Assembly (NCBI GenBank): GCA_964591375.1
Contig: CAZQAU010000004.1
Location: 13,538-77,537 of the forward strand
Reading direction: 5' to 3'
DNA from: CAYYYG01 sp964591375
GTDB lineage: Bacteria > Patescibacteriota > Microgenomatia > UBA1406 > GWC2-37-13
Length of the DNA stretch: 64,000 nt
Shown here piece by piece: positions 23,600 to 32,282 of the stretch (position 1 is the first letter of the stretch; each line of letters opens with the position of its first letter). A model generated the notes under the pieces. It was given only the letters and a program-made list of their open reading frames with translations. It ran no database searches and was not told the DNA's origin. The position numbers were made by a program, and so were the translations under genes.

Positions 23600-24166
23600 A
23601 TGCCAAAAACAAAATCATCCTCAACCGAACCGAAAAAAGCAGATAATGATATGTGTCCAAAGTGTGGTGCTCCTCTTTCACCAGTTACTGAGACTCCAAC
23701 CGGAAAGCGTCTACAGCGCTGTTCTAAAGGATCTTGGAATCCGCAAACACGTCAGAACGAAGGTTGTGATTACGTAAAATGGTTGGAAACACCCCCTCAA
23801 ACACTTGAAGAAAATTGTCCAAAGTGTGGCGCTCCGTTACTTATGATCACCACTCGTTTTGGAAAAAAAGCCAAAAAATGTTCAACTTCCGGATGGGATC
23901 GTGAAGCGAAAAAAGCTACAGGTTGTGAGTATATTGAATGGATCAACAGTACAACCCGTCAAGAACTTGATGAAGACTGTCCAGAATGTGGAAGCAAACT
24001 CGTTATGGTTACAACCGCAAATGGAAAAAAAATGAAAAAATGTTCAACTTCCGGATGGGATCGTGCCACCAAGCAGGCAACTGGTTGTACGTATATAGAA
24101 TGGCTGAATGATAATCGACCATCGGCCAATAATGGTGATGAGAACTTTCCATCTGAACCAATCTAA
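23600..24166 (+). CDS. Triple zinc-ribbon protein resembling topoisomerase I C-terminal fingers
   Basis: A 188-residue protein made almost entirely of three Cys4 zinc ribbons spaced about 47 residues apart. Each has the pattern CPxCGxxL...KK CS..GWDxxxKxxxGCxYIEW. This is the topoisomerase DNA-binding C4 zinc finger type found as C-terminal repeats in TopA. Here it stands alone without the topoisomerase catalytic part, so it could bind single-stranded DNA or act with TopA in trans. Repeats 2 and 3 are closest to each other (CSTSGWDR), repeat 1 has CSKGSWNP, which suggests internal duplication. TACAAT lies 8 bases before the start. Confidence 0.8.
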   Translation: MPKTKSSSTEPKKADNDMCPKCGAPLSPVTETPTGKRLQRCSKGSWNPQTRQNEGCDYVKWLETPPQTLEENCPKCGAPLLMITTRFGKKAKKCSTSGWDREAKKATGCEYIEWINSTTRQELDEDCPECGSKLVMVTTANGKKMKKCSTSGWDRATKQATGCTYIEWLNDNRPSANNGDENFPSEPI

Positions 24167-24190
24167 CTGCAACAATAAAATCTATAGTTA

Positions 24191-24223
24191 AATAATTCCT
24201 GATAATCTTTATCAGGAATTATT
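24191..24223. terminator. Bidirectional intrinsic terminator
   Basis: A perfect 15-bp stem (AATAATTCCTGATAA with its complement) closes a 3-base TCT loop and is followed by T-rich sequence, with A-rich sequence on the other side. It lies between the convergent zinc-ribbon gene and prenyl synthase gene, so it can terminate both. Confidence 0.85.
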
Positions 24224-24245
24224 TTTTATAGCCGATGTTTCTACA

Positions 24246-25310
24246 TTATTTGGAACGTTTATATATGAAGTTGGTAAACTGATGAAGGATATCTGCATAT
24301 TCTTTTGTTATAGGAAGTTTATTTATAAGAGAGTCAACCTTCTGTTTTTCTGTTTCCATTTTGGTATTCAGATCCTTCAGAATTCCATAAGAAATAATTA
24401 AATCTTTCACATACTGAAGATGTTCGGTAGTAAATGAAACATTGCCAAAGATAGCCGCCAAAGTATTTTTTTCCGATTTTGATACCTTATTATTAAGCAT
24501 AGATCTCAGTAACGTTTTTTTGTTCTCACGAATATCTGAACCTACCGGCTTGCCCGTAACTGCTTCATCCCCAAAAATTCCCAGTTCATCATCTTTAATC
24601 TGAAACATAATCCCCAGTGTTTCACCCAATAAATCAAGGCTTTTTTGCACAGACAGATCGGCCTGAGCAAGTTTTGCACCCATAATTAGAGGTAAAGAGA
24701 AGCTATAACGTGCTGTTTTGTATCGATAAATATTCATAACCTCATCTTCGGTTGGTTCATATAGTCGGCCGGCAAAATCAACATCCATCATCTGTCCTGC
24801 ACCAACGAGTTGCCACTCGTGTGAAAATAATGCTACTATTTCCGAGGCGATATTATTTTCTGATGAACAATGGCTTAACAGTTCAAAGGCCAGAAAAAAT
24901 CCAATATCCCCAACACATGTGGCCATTGATTGTCCATATAATAATGAATCCTGATTCCCTTGTCTTTTTCCTCGATCGACATATTGAGCAAACACCGACC
25001 GTTGTCCGCGGCGCATTTCATCATTGTCCATAAAGTCATCTTGAATGAGTACAGCAGCTTGAATGATCTCTAACGCTGCTGCAGCATCAAGCGCACCTTC
25101 CTGGTTACGCCCGTTGAACATTTCATGTGCCAACAGTACTTGTATACCCCGTAATAACTTCCCCTTGGGAATAATAGTTTGCAATGTATTTAATGTATCT
25201 GAAAGTGTATTTAATCCAGAGGGTACGGATTCTTTTTTTTGGGTTAAGAAAGTGTTAATCCTCTCTTCCAGCCGAATTCGTTGTTTTTTTATGTAATCCT
25301 CAAGTTTCAT
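24246..25310 (-). CDS. Polyprenyl (geranylgeranyl-type) diphosphate synthase
   Basis: Trans-isoprenyl diphosphate synthase of 354 residues that condenses isopentenyl diphosphate with allylic primers at the membrane-cytosol interface. The first Asp-rich motif is IQDDFMDNDEMRRGQ, followed by the usual Arg residues. The second is QIKDDELGIFGDE, with the normal lysine pairs (TGKPVGSDIRENKKT) after it. Product chain length cannot be read from the sequence with confidence. A TATACT box sits 6 bases before the ATG. No other isoprenoid gene is near. Confidence 0.9.
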   Translation of the reverse strand: MKLEDYIKKQRIRLEERINTFLTQKKESVPSGLNTLSDTLNTLQTIIPKGKLLRGIQVLLAHEMFNGRNQEGALDAAAALEIIQAAVLIQDDFMDNDEMRRGQRSVFAQYVDRGKRQGNQDSLLYGQSMATCVGDIGFFLAFELLSHCSSENNIASEIVALFSHEWQLVGAGQMMDVDFAGRLYEPTEDEVMNIYRYKTARYSFSLPLIMGAKLAQADLSVQKSLDLLGETLGIMFQIKDDELGIFGDEAVTGKPVGSDIRENKKTLLRSMLNNKVSKSEKNTLAAIFGNVSFTTEHLQYVKDLIISYGILKDLNTKMETEKQKVDSLINKLPITKEYADILHQFTNFIYKRSK

Positions 25311-25316
25311 AGTGCT

Positions 25317-25322
25317 AGTATA
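25317..25322 (-). promoter_or_regulatory. -10 box for prenyl synthase gene
   Basis: TATACT on the minus strand ends 6 bases before the ATG at 25310. The 26-base divergent gap must also hold the promoter for the BtuF-like gene. Confidence 0.5.
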
Positions 25323-25336
25323 CTATATCGTACTGT

Positions 25337-26089
25337 ATGAAAATAATTTCACTTTCTCCCTCTGTCACCGAAACTTTGTTTGCAATTGGAATGGGAGATC
25401 AGATTATAGCCAATACTGTCTACTGTGATTATCCGGAGAAGGCAAAAAAAATTCCTAAAATCGGGAGTTGGATTCGGATAGATATAAAAAAAATTCAGGC
25501 TCTCAGTCCGGATGTGTTATTTACTTCATCGATTGTTCAGGAAAAAATTTTTCAGGATCTAAAACAGGTGGGATTACATGTTTGTCATACCGATCCACGA
25601 TCTCTGAAGGGGATCTATGAGAGCATAGGGTTGATTGGCCAGGCTGTACATAAACAAAAAAGTACAGAAATATTGCTAAGTTCGATGAAAAAACAGGAAG
25701 TTTCTTTGCGAAAAAAATATCAGTCCCAGAACATTAAGGTATATATAGAAGAATGGTTTAATCCCCCCATGATTGCCGGTAACTGGGTACCCGATATTGT
25801 TCAAATTGCCGGTTATAAATATGGGATTATCCAAGCCGGTGATTTGTCACGGACTATAGATCTGGCTGAAATACAGAAATATGATCCGGATATTATATTA
25901 TCTTCTTACTGTGGTTTTGGTAAAAACAGCAATCCACAACATGTGTTGAATCGGGATGGATGGTCACAGTTGCGGGCTATAAAGAATGGACAATTATACA
26001 ATCTGGACGAGACAATTTTAAACCGACCCGGTCCTCGTATACTTGAGGCAGTTGAAGATATTCGCCAGGCTATTTCCTTAAATCGATAG
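25337..26089 (+). CDS. BtuF/FepB-like substrate-binding protein without signal peptide
   Basis: A 250-residue type III periplasmic-binding-protein fold. The opening MKIISLSPSVTETLFAIGMG and the CDYPEKAKKIPKIGSW block are typical of BtuF-like cobalamin-binding proteins. There is no signal peptide or lipobox: the mature-domain sequence begins at the first residue, so it is predicted to be cytosolic. No BtuC/BtuD permease or ATPase gene is beside it. Similar stand-alone cytosolic homologues are annotated as cobalamin-binding proteins. Given the B12-dependent reductase at the window start, a role in handling corrinoids is possible but is only inference. Confidence 0.78.
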   Translation: MKIISLSPSVTETLFAIGMGDQIIANTVYCDYPEKAKKIPKIGSWIRIDIKKIQALSPDVLFTSSIVQEKIFQDLKQVGLHVCHTDPRSLKGIYESIGLIGQAVHKQKSTEILLSSMKKQEVSLRKKYQSQNIKVYIEEWFNPPMIAGNWVPDIVQIAGYKYGIIQAGDLSRTIDLAEIQKYDPDIILSSYCGFGKNSNPQHVLNRDGWSQLRAIKNGQLYNLDETILNRPGPRILEAVEDIRQAISLNR

Positions 26090-27235
26090 TTAGCTGACGA
26101 AGTATCCCTGAATAAAAAAGCCCAGCATGATGGTATGAAGGATAAGAAAAATCATGGCGATCAAAATTTTAAGAAAAATGTTTTTTATCTGTGCCAAAAT
26201 TATAAAAAAAGAAAAAGAGAATAGTGAATAGCGGGGAATAGAAGAGAGTGTTCCTGTGAGTGTTGGTAAGATAATTACACTAAACGAAAAAAGTAGTAAT
26301 CCGATTTCAGAAATATGAGTCTGTAATTTTTTTTCTTTAAAAATCTGTAGTACCTTTCCTAGCATGACTCCTGTTATTAATATAAAACTAGAAAACTCAC
26401 TTAGAGAAATCCAGTAACGAAAATCATGATTGGCAGTTATAAATATTTTTATATACCGATATAAAACTTGTGGTAAAAATATAAGTTTAGAAGATCTGTT
26501 TGCGCCAAACGCAGGTTGAGAATTAAGAAAAAATAGTGGATCGCCGGTAGTTGCCCAGAGATATGACATAAACATTGCCAGACCTGCGATTGGTGCTGCT
26601 AATACAATATACTCTTTAAGATTTTTCTGATGAGTTTTTTTAAACAGGAGTGGCATAATAAAAGGAATACACAGAAAAATTCCTTCAATACGGGTAGTTG
26701 TTGCAAGCATGCTTAAAATGGTAGCAGCAATGTAATATTTCTTTTCAAAAAAATACAGAGATCCAACAGCGAGACAAAAAAAGAGGGAGGTATTATAAGC
26801 TGCACCAAAAAAGAAAGATGCCGGATATAAACATATAAATACCAGTGACCAATATATTTTTTGTTCATTTCTTATAGTCTGTTTTAAATACCCATAAAAA
26901 AATAGTATGCCTATACAGTAGGAAACAAATGAAATAGCTAATCCGGTAATAATCGGATTATTGCCAAAAATAAAAGAAAGATGCCTTATGAGCAGGGGAT
27001 AGAGAGGAAAGAATGCTTGTGCATATTGTGAATAACCGTATAAAGCTGTGCGTATGTAATGGAGTCCGTCAAAATTAGCAAAGGAAAAGATATAAGAGGG
27101 CAATGGATAGTGTTTAAAGATTTCTTTATAAGGAAAAAAACCGAGGTAGGGAATAAAGTGGGGACTAATATAACTTACAAAAAAATCAAAAAGTCGGAAG
27201 AGAATTAAAAAAATAAGAACACTGTATGTGCCCAT
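26090..27235 (-). CDS. PIG-V-like membrane mannosyltransferase
   Basis: Multi-pass membrane glycosyltransferase (381 residues, about 9-10 helices) resembling the eukaryotic GPI mannosyltransferase 2 / PIG-V family and its bacterial homologues, which use a lipid-linked sugar donor. Supporting blocks are FANFDGLHYIRTALYGY (with an acidic residue in the first outer loop), AFFPLYPLLIRHLS and ATTTRIEGIFL. A likely role is glycosylation of surface proteins or glycolipids. A TATAAT box lies 8 bases before the start. It is convergent with the BtuF-like gene without any gap. Confidence 0.78.
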   Translation of the reverse strand: MGTYSVLIFLILFRLFDFFVSYISPHFIPYLGFFPYKEIFKHYPLPSYIFSFANFDGLHYIRTALYGYSQYAQAFFPLYPLLIRHLSFIFGNNPIITGLAISFVSYCIGILFFYGYLKQTIRNEQKIYWSLVFICLYPASFFFGAAYNTSLFFCLAVGSLYFFEKKYYIAATILSMLATTTRIEGIFLCIPFIMPLLFKKTHQKNLKEYIVLAAPIAGLAMFMSYLWATTGDPLFFLNSQPAFGANRSSKLIFLPQVLYRYIKIFITANHDFRYWISLSEFSSFILITGVMLGKVLQIFKEKKLQTHISEIGLLLFSFSVIILPTLTGTLSSIPRYSLFSFSFFIILAQIKNIFLKILIAMIFLILHTIMLGFFIQGYFVS

Positions 27236-27243
27236 GAAGGTAT

Positions 27244-27249
27244 ATTATA
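27244..27249 (-). promoter_or_regulatory. -10 box for PIG-V-like gene
   Basis: TATAAT on the minus strand ends 8 bases before the ATG at 27235, inside the 16-base gap after the preceding gene. Confidence 0.45.
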
Positions 27250-27251
27250 TC

Positions 27252-27791
27252 TTATTTAAGCCATTCCTGTGCCCGCTCCTGCATAAAGGCTGTGTCTCCC
27301 CATTTAATGATGATTTTTTGAGGATCAGCTCCCTGGCTTCGAATCCATTTATAGACTTCAGCGGCTGCGGCGCGGAATGTATTTTTTGATGTCAGATAAA
27401 AAGGCGTCTCAGTAGGAGCCTGAAAATCAAAATCAGGCAAATAAACGAGTAATGACCAGCTATAGTCTTGTAGTGATGCCTCGGGAATGCGAATGGTTAC
27501 CTGTTCGCCGTTAACGGTGATGGTTTTTATGTACGGAAGAGATTTTTTGATTTTTTCTATTTCTGATTTGGAATTTTGTACTGTTTCCGATTCGACATCG
27601 ACGCCTTGTCCACGTGAAGGAGGTAGAGTAGGAGCATTAGCGATGCTTTTAAATGAATTGTTATTCACACTTTGTCCGGTAGTGGTGGGTGCTGGCGCTT
27701 TCTTTTTTGTTAAAGATGCATTAATCAGAATAAGAATAACCAATATAAAAACAGTTCCTGCAATGATTATTTGTGTGCGGTGTTGTTTCAT
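27252..27791 (-). CDS. Hypothetical membrane-anchored protein
   Basis: I do not recognise this 179-residue protein. A basic start and one membrane helix (about residues 8-25) precede a flexible Pro/Ser/Asn-rich linker and an alpha/beta domain of about 100 residues (TITVNGEQVTIRIPEASLQD onward). The domain is predicted to lie outside the membrane. Its ATG overlaps the stop of the upstream secreted lysozyme-like protein (ATGA), so the two are translationally coupled and may work together at the cell wall. Confidence 0.65.
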   Translation of the reverse strand: MKQHRTQIIIAGTVFILVILILINASLTKKKAPAPTTTGQSVNNNSFKSIANAPTLPPSRGQGVDVESETVQNSKSEIEKIKKSLPYIKTITVNGEQVTIRIPEASLQDYSWSLLVYLPDFDFQAPTETPFYLTSKNTFRAAAAEVYKWIRSQGADPQKIIIKWGDTAFMQERAQEWLK

Positions 27792-29182
27792 AAGGCGTTG
27801 TTATATTTTCTCCAAGCTAATAATCCGATTAACGCTGCATTGGGTCTTGTAAATGACCCCACAGGAGCAGTACACAGCTGTCCGTCACGACAGAACAGTA
27901 CAAACCAGTTGCGATTGGCATAATCGGAAAATAGTGTGCCCATTTTGTTCATGCCATAGGGGTGAGCTTCACCAGGAAATTTTTCCGGACAGCTCGTGTA
28001 TTGTCCGGCGACAACATAATGATATTTGCCACAGTTATTGTTGCCGGTACCGTTATAGAGTCCATATGAATAAACAAGATCTTCCAGCTTTTGAGGTGTT
28101 CCGTTTTTACCAAGAAAATGGCGGGTTGCCCAAATGGCGCTGTCCAGAACATTGGCAAAACCGCAACCATTACCGATCGGAATGGGTTTACCCGTCCCTG
28201 GACCAACATCCTGTGAAGAACAGTCGCGATTGGCACCAAAACCAAACTGCGGATCGACAGTACCTATTTGGAACCCATTTCTCAAAGACTGGTTAGGATT
28301 GCAACTTCCTTCTATATAATGAATGCCGGCAAGAATCGGAGCTAAGTTTTCGGGTAAGCCCCCTATTTTGGCTGCCTGGATATACATGGCCATATTTTGT
28401 GCACACGGTGTAGCTGCGTTCAAAAATTCTTTAGCCGCATCGGTTACTTTTGTTGAAGTAAAAAATTCCTGCAGATTTGCCGGCCAGCCGGTGACCGTTC
28501 CGGGTGCCATAGAAACAGCACTAGTTGGATAAGGTGTGCCATTGTTATTATTATTCGATCCGTTGCCGCCACCTGTACAGGCAGCAATATAGGTAGCGAT
28601 AATTTTTTGTATGATTGAGGGATCTTTGGTTGTACTTGCTATTTGGGAAGCAAGTTGATAAATATCGTATCCTGTACATTCTTTAAGATCAGAAGATCCG
28701 TTTCCGATGTTGGAATTGCCGGATTCTGTTGGTACAGGAGTGGGTCCAGATCCTTGTGTGGGGGCAGGTGTAGTAGAACTGAGACTGATGGAAATAGTTT
28801 TACCTGTTTCTGGTCCACAGCCTCCTCTAAAATCGTAAGCAACTAATTCTAATTTAGGATTATTATTTAAATCATTTCTTACCGGCAGAGTACAGTTGAA
28901 GGTAGCTACATTACCATTCCATCCGCCAAAGTTAGTGTCGGATGGACAAAAGTTTTCGGGCCAGGATGCATTATTTACCCTGATACCGCAGGCAACGTTT
29001 TGTGAGTTGGGTTGATCGGCAGTGACTAAGCACTGAAATTCTTTGCCAATTTCAATAGATCCGGCTGTTCTCAGATTGGAAATCTGGACACATGCGGTTT
29101 GTGCATGAACTCCTGAGGATGTAAATACCAGAGTTCCTCCTATAATTAAGGTAGCAAAGAATATCTGAATAATATATTTCAT
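27788..29182 (-). CDS. Secreted protein with lysozyme/transglycosylase-like domain
   Basis: A 464-residue exported protein with a signal peptide at about residues 1-27 ending in VHAQTA. The N-terminal region has several Cys residues, then a Pro/Thr/Ser linker and an Asn/Gly-rich stretch (GGNGSNNNNNGTPYP). The C-terminal ~200 residues include ENLAPILAGIHYIEGSCNPN, which resembles the catalytic-Glu segment of lytic transglycosylases (alpha-helix ending in E-S/G), and several Cys probably forming disulfides. The identification is by pattern only. Overlap with the next gene suggests a two-gene cell-envelope unit. Confidence 0.65.
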   Translation of the reverse strand: MKYIIQIFFATLIIGGTLVFTSSGVHAQTACVQISNLRTAGSIEIGKEFQCLVTADQPNSQNVACGIRVNNASWPENFCPSDTNFGGWNGNVATFNCTLPVRNDLNNNPKLELVAYDFRGGCGPETGKTISISLSSTTPAPTQGSGPTPVPTESGNSNIGNGSSDLKECTGYDIYQLASQIASTTKDPSIIQKIIATYIAACTGGGNGSNNNNNGTPYPTSAVSMAPGTVTGWPANLQEFFTSTKVTDAAKEFLNAATPCAQNMAMYIQAAKIGGLPENLAPILAGIHYIEGSCNPNQSLRNGFQIGTVDPQFGFGANRDCSSQDVGPGTGKPIPIGNGCGFANVLDSAIWATRHFLGKNGTPQKLEDLVYSYGLYNGTGNNNCGKYHYVVAGQYTSCPEKFPGEAHPYGMNKMGTLFSDYANRNWFVLFCRDGQLCTAPVGSFTRPNAALIGLLAWRKYNNAL

Positions 29183-29247
29183 ATCAGCTTATTTCATCAT
29201 AACAAAAGATGTATTCATAACGCAATATGGATTAATAGGATATCTTG

Positions 29248-29277
29248 AGTCTGGTAAAATAAGCTAGTGGCCAATAG
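29248..29277 (+). repeat. Conserved 30-bp promoter block upstream of tRNA-Pro(GGG)
   Basis: Identical (inverted) to 17094-17123 and containing TAAAAT. After this block the two upstream regions differ by a short insertion of TTAATAGC-like repeats here. Confidence 0.75.
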
Positions 29278-29312
29278 TTAATAGCTAATAGCTATTAGCC
29301 ATATGCTAATTC

Positions 29313-29386
29313 CGGGACGTAGTTCAGATGGCTAGAATGCAGGGCTGGGGGTCCTGAGGTCGCGGGTTCAAGTCCCGCCGTCCCGA
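29313..29386 (+). tRNA. tRNA-Pro (anticodon GGG)
   Basis: Acceptor stem CGGGACG/CGTCCCG with discriminator A and the same D-arm and T-arm as the tRNA at 16992-17066. The anticodon arm differs: stem CAGGG/TCCTG (one G.U pair) closes loop CTGGGGG, giving anticodon GGG. CCA is not encoded. The gene-free region 29183-29474 holds this tRNA, its promoter block and the downstream hairpin block. Confidence 0.94.
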
Positions 29387-29395
29387 CTTCGTTCG

Positions 29396-29432
29396 CCGCA
29401 ACTTTCGGGCTCACTTCGTCGGGCAAGCCCGA
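29396..29432 (+). repeat. 37-bp hairpin block downstream of tRNA-Pro(GGG)
   Basis: Inverted copy of 16912-16948. It can pair TCGGGCT with AGCCCGA and may terminate or process the tRNA transcript. Confidence 0.7.
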
Positions 29433-29474
29433 CAGTGAAGGAGAACCATTCGTAGGGGGTTGTGTGATTAATGC

Positions 29475-30653
29475 TTAGTTTCCGGCAAATGATCCAATTT
29501 CAAGCGCCATCGTTTCTGTACGCTGTAGAGGATACAGTAAAGGAGTGCGTGGATTTTCACCTGAGTTGGCTGATCCAACATAGAAATGCAGTCGATAAAC
29601 AGCTTGTGGATCAGGAGAAATGGTTATCGGAACTTTTTGATTCACTTCCGACTGGGCAATTAGTCCGATAAAAACAGATGTTCCTTTTATGGTAGAGGCT
29701 GCGTGTTGTAATTCAAAAAGTCCGCGTTCTGTTTCGGCATCATTTAGTTTTAGTCCATCCTTTAAAGTTTTTTGAGCAAACTGTTTCAACATACTTTTAT
29801 TTAGTACCCATCCTTCCTGTGGTTTTTCGAAAACAACGGGTTCGTATTCATAATAAATATAAGGTCTTTCGACATTATTGACTTCTGTATTACCCTGATC
29901 AGAAATGTGTACGAGCCAGGAGTTCTCTTCAGCAACAGGATCCATATATGTTAAAGTTACTTCCGGAGTAACTTTATAATCTGTGTTTTCCGGTCCATAT
30001 AAAAATAATGTGGGTGATGCGCCTGTGAGACGTAGCGGACAAGATTCTTGGATGAGAGCAATGTCCCTGATAATTTTTTCCTGTTTTCGTATTTTTAATT
30101 CACCTAACGTAACTGGTGTGGTAGGCAAAGCGGTAACTTCAGGCGTAACATCAAATGTTGATTGTTGCTGCCCCACGCCGTTCGTTTGTTGCTGCTGAAA
30201 AGTGGGAATGGCAGTCGGTGTTGCAGCTTCCAAAGGAGATACATCAGGTGTTTGTCCCTGTAATGTTTTTAAAATCGAATCAAGATTAGCTAATAATGCA
30301 TCGTCTTCAATTACGGTTTGGGGGATATAGTACCAGTATCCCCCTTTAGCATGTCTCAGTTCACCCGACCAGATCGTATATGCCGCCCAACCAAACTGTA
30401 GGCCACCAATTGAATATATCGGATTTAAATCAGAAACAGGCGGACGACACTGTTCCTGATTTAAAAGATCAACCGGTGTGGGTTGCAGAGGACTACCTGG
30501 TATGGGAGTGTTGGTTACGACGGGTGGAACTGTGGGAAGGCCCGAATCAAAGTTGAAAGTGGATTGTTGTTGACCTTCGGGGGTAATTTGTGCGAATGCT
30601 GGTAGAGCAATAAGGGCCAGAAAAAAAGAAACGAATACAATTTTTTTATACAT
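29475..30653 (-). CDS. Secreted hypothetical protein
   Basis: A 392-residue exported protein with a clear signal peptide (MYKKIVFVSFFLALIALPAFAQ, cleavage after about residue 21). Gln/Thr/Pro-rich stretches follow, with QQQSTF repeated near the start and again near residue 165. The C-terminal half looks like a folded beta-rich domain (EVTLTYMDPVAEENSWLVHI) with no motif that I know. There is no C-terminal anchor, so it may be secreted or attached through partners. The function is unknown. Confidence 0.68.
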   Translation of the reverse strand: MYKKIVFVSFFLALIALPAFAQITPEGQQQSTFNFDSGLPTVPPVVTNTPIPGSPLQPTPVDLLNQEQCRPPVSDLNPIYSIGGLQFGWAAYTIWSGELRHAKGGYWYYIPQTVIEDDALLANLDSILKTLQGQTPDVSPLEAATPTAIPTFQQQQTNGVGQQQSTFDVTPEVTALPTTPVTLGELKIRKQEKIIRDIALIQESCPLRLTGASPTLFLYGPENTDYKVTPEVTLTYMDPVAEENSWLVHISDQGNTEVNNVERPYIYYEYEPVVFEKPQEGWVLNKSMLKQFAQKTLKDGLKLNDAETERGLFELQHAASTIKGTSVFIGLIAQSEVNQKVPITISPDPQAVYRLHFYVGSANSGENPRTPLLYPLQRTETMALEIGSFAGN

Positions 30654-30724
30654 ATCTATTCTCTAAGTTACCTGAAAGAGATTGTGAAGTCAATAAGATC
30701 AATCTGTTTATTTGAAATTTAATA

Positions 30725-30730
30725 TATAAT
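30725..30730 (+). promoter_or_regulatory. -10 box for PEP carboxylase gene
   Basis: TATAAT ends 8 bases before the ATG at 30739, with no room for a Shine-Dalgarno site on the transcript. Confidence 0.5.
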
Positions 30731-30738
30731 ATCCCCAA

Positions 30739-32244
30739 ATGAGAAAAATTGCCGCCACTATGGCGTCACAACATCCGGATCATGCCAGCAAACCCTTCTG
30801 GCATGACTCAGAATTTATTAATACGCATGCGGAAATTCAGGAAGCATTCGTTAATTTTTCTGAACTGGGAATTCATGAATACAAATGGGATTGGGAAGGA
30901 AAACTGGTTGATGAATCGGTTCTGGAGCGTATGTGGGGACAGTATTATGACTTTTTTAAAAATAAACAAATAGGCAAAGAAAAATTTCTTACCTTTCGTC
31001 TCCCTAACCCCAAAGTAGAAACAGAGTTCCGTTTAGGAAGAGCTTTTATGGGGATATTATCGGCCGCCGGACTTGCTCATCAGGTGGGATTGCATAGTCC
31101 TCCACTTTTTGAAGTGATACTTCCTATGACAGAATCAGCTAAAGAAATGATCGATATTCAACAGGCTTTTAAAGAGTTATCTTCATTAAAACACAAATTA
31201 TTGCGAGTTGATAATGGCTCATTAAAGCACATAGAGCTCATTCCTTTATTTGAATCTGTTCAAACCATTATGAATTCCGATAAGATTCTCAAAGAATATT
31301 TAGAGGGACACAAATGGATTTTTGGATTTAGTCCGACATATATGCGCCCGTATGTTGCCCGTTCGGATCCGGCGTTGAATGCCGGATTAGTACCTACGAT
31401 ACTAGCGATTAAAATAGCACTATCGCGTTTTAGGGCTTTTGAAAAAAGGAACAATATAAACCTGTATCCAATTATTGGATCCGCATCTCTTCCTTTTCGG
31501 GGCGGTCTAACGCCCTATACTGTTAAAGAATTTGCTGATGAATATAAAGGGATACGTACAGCATTGATTCAGAGTGGTTTTCGTTATGACTATGCAAAAA
31601 AAGATGTAATAGCCGGCATTCGTGAACTGGAAAAGACACTATCCAAAAACAAGGCAATAGAAATACCCGCAGAAGATGAAAAAAAGCTGCGTGAAATTGT
31701 AAAAATTTTTGAAAAGCACTATCAAAGTACGATTGAAGCAATCGCGCCTATCATTAACGAGGTGTCATCGCAACTACCCAAAAGAAGAGAGCGCGTACAA
31801 CATGTTGGTCTCTTCGGCTACTCAAGAGGTATCGGTGCTGTAAAATTACCACGTGCAATTGGTTTTACGGCCGCGCTATATAGTATTGGAATACCACCAG
31901 AGTTAATCGGGACGGGTCGAGGTATTAAAGAGATTCAGAAGAAAGGTTTGTTATCATATCTCGAGAAATATTATCTGTATTTACAGAGTGATTTATTAAA
32001 GGCTGGACGATATTTCCATAGAGAAAATTTGAAAAAATTAGCTGGCATGTCTGCTGCTTGGTCGGAAATACAAGAGGATGTGAAGGATATTGAGAGCTAT
32101 TTGAAGATGGAACTTGTTCCCCAGACCTCTGATGAGAAAGAACATGCGGTAAGTGCCGCTAAAGTATTGGATAAAATAGTTAAAAAGCGTGTTGTGGTCG
32201 AGGATATAGTGAGATCTGCAGTATTAAGAAAAAGTTTGGGGTAA
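30739..32244 (+). CDS. ppcA: Archaeal-type phosphoenolpyruvate carboxylase
   Basis: Carboxylates phosphoenolpyruvate with bicarbonate to oxaloacetate, an anaplerotic reaction. At 501 residues it is the short archaeal-type enzyme, about half the length of the bacterial/plant form. It begins RKIAATMASQHPDHASKPFW and carries family blocks FRLPNPKVETEFRLGRAFMG, IIGSASLPFRGGLTP and TGRGIKEIQKKG. The type is rare in bacteria (known for example from Clostridium, Oenococcus and some CPR lineages) and suggests old lateral transfer from archaea. It stands alone; the following small genes run in the same direction. Confidence 0.93.
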   Translation: MRKIAATMASQHPDHASKPFWHDSEFINTHAEIQEAFVNFSELGIHEYKWDWEGKLVDESVLERMWGQYYDFFKNKQIGKEKFLTFRLPNPKVETEFRLGRAFMGILSAAGLAHQVGLHSPPLFEVILPMTESAKEMIDIQQAFKELSSLKHKLLRVDNGSLKHIELIPLFESVQTIMNSDKILKEYLEGHKWIFGFSPTYMRPYVARSDPALNAGLVPTILAIKIALSRFRAFEKRNNINLYPIIGSASLPFRGGLTPYTVKEFADEYKGIRTALIQSGFRYDYAKKDVIAGIRELEKTLSKNKAIEIPAEDEKKLREIVKIFEKHYQSTIEAIAPIINEVSSQLPKRRERVQHVGLFGYSRGIGAVKLPRAIGFTAALYSIGIPPELIGTGRGIKEIQKKGLLSYLEKYYLYLQSDLLKAGRYFHRENLKKLAGMSAAWSEIQEDVKDIESYLKMELVPQTSDEKEHAVSAAKVLDKIVKKRVVVEDIVRSAVLRKSLG

Positions 32245-32282
32245 CGATTTACGTATTGTTATAAATATTAATAATAATTCGT

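Noticed and set aside
25337..26089. Complete B12 uptake operon around the BtuF-like gene
   Set aside because: No BtuC or BtuD homologue is nearby and the protein lacks a signal peptide.
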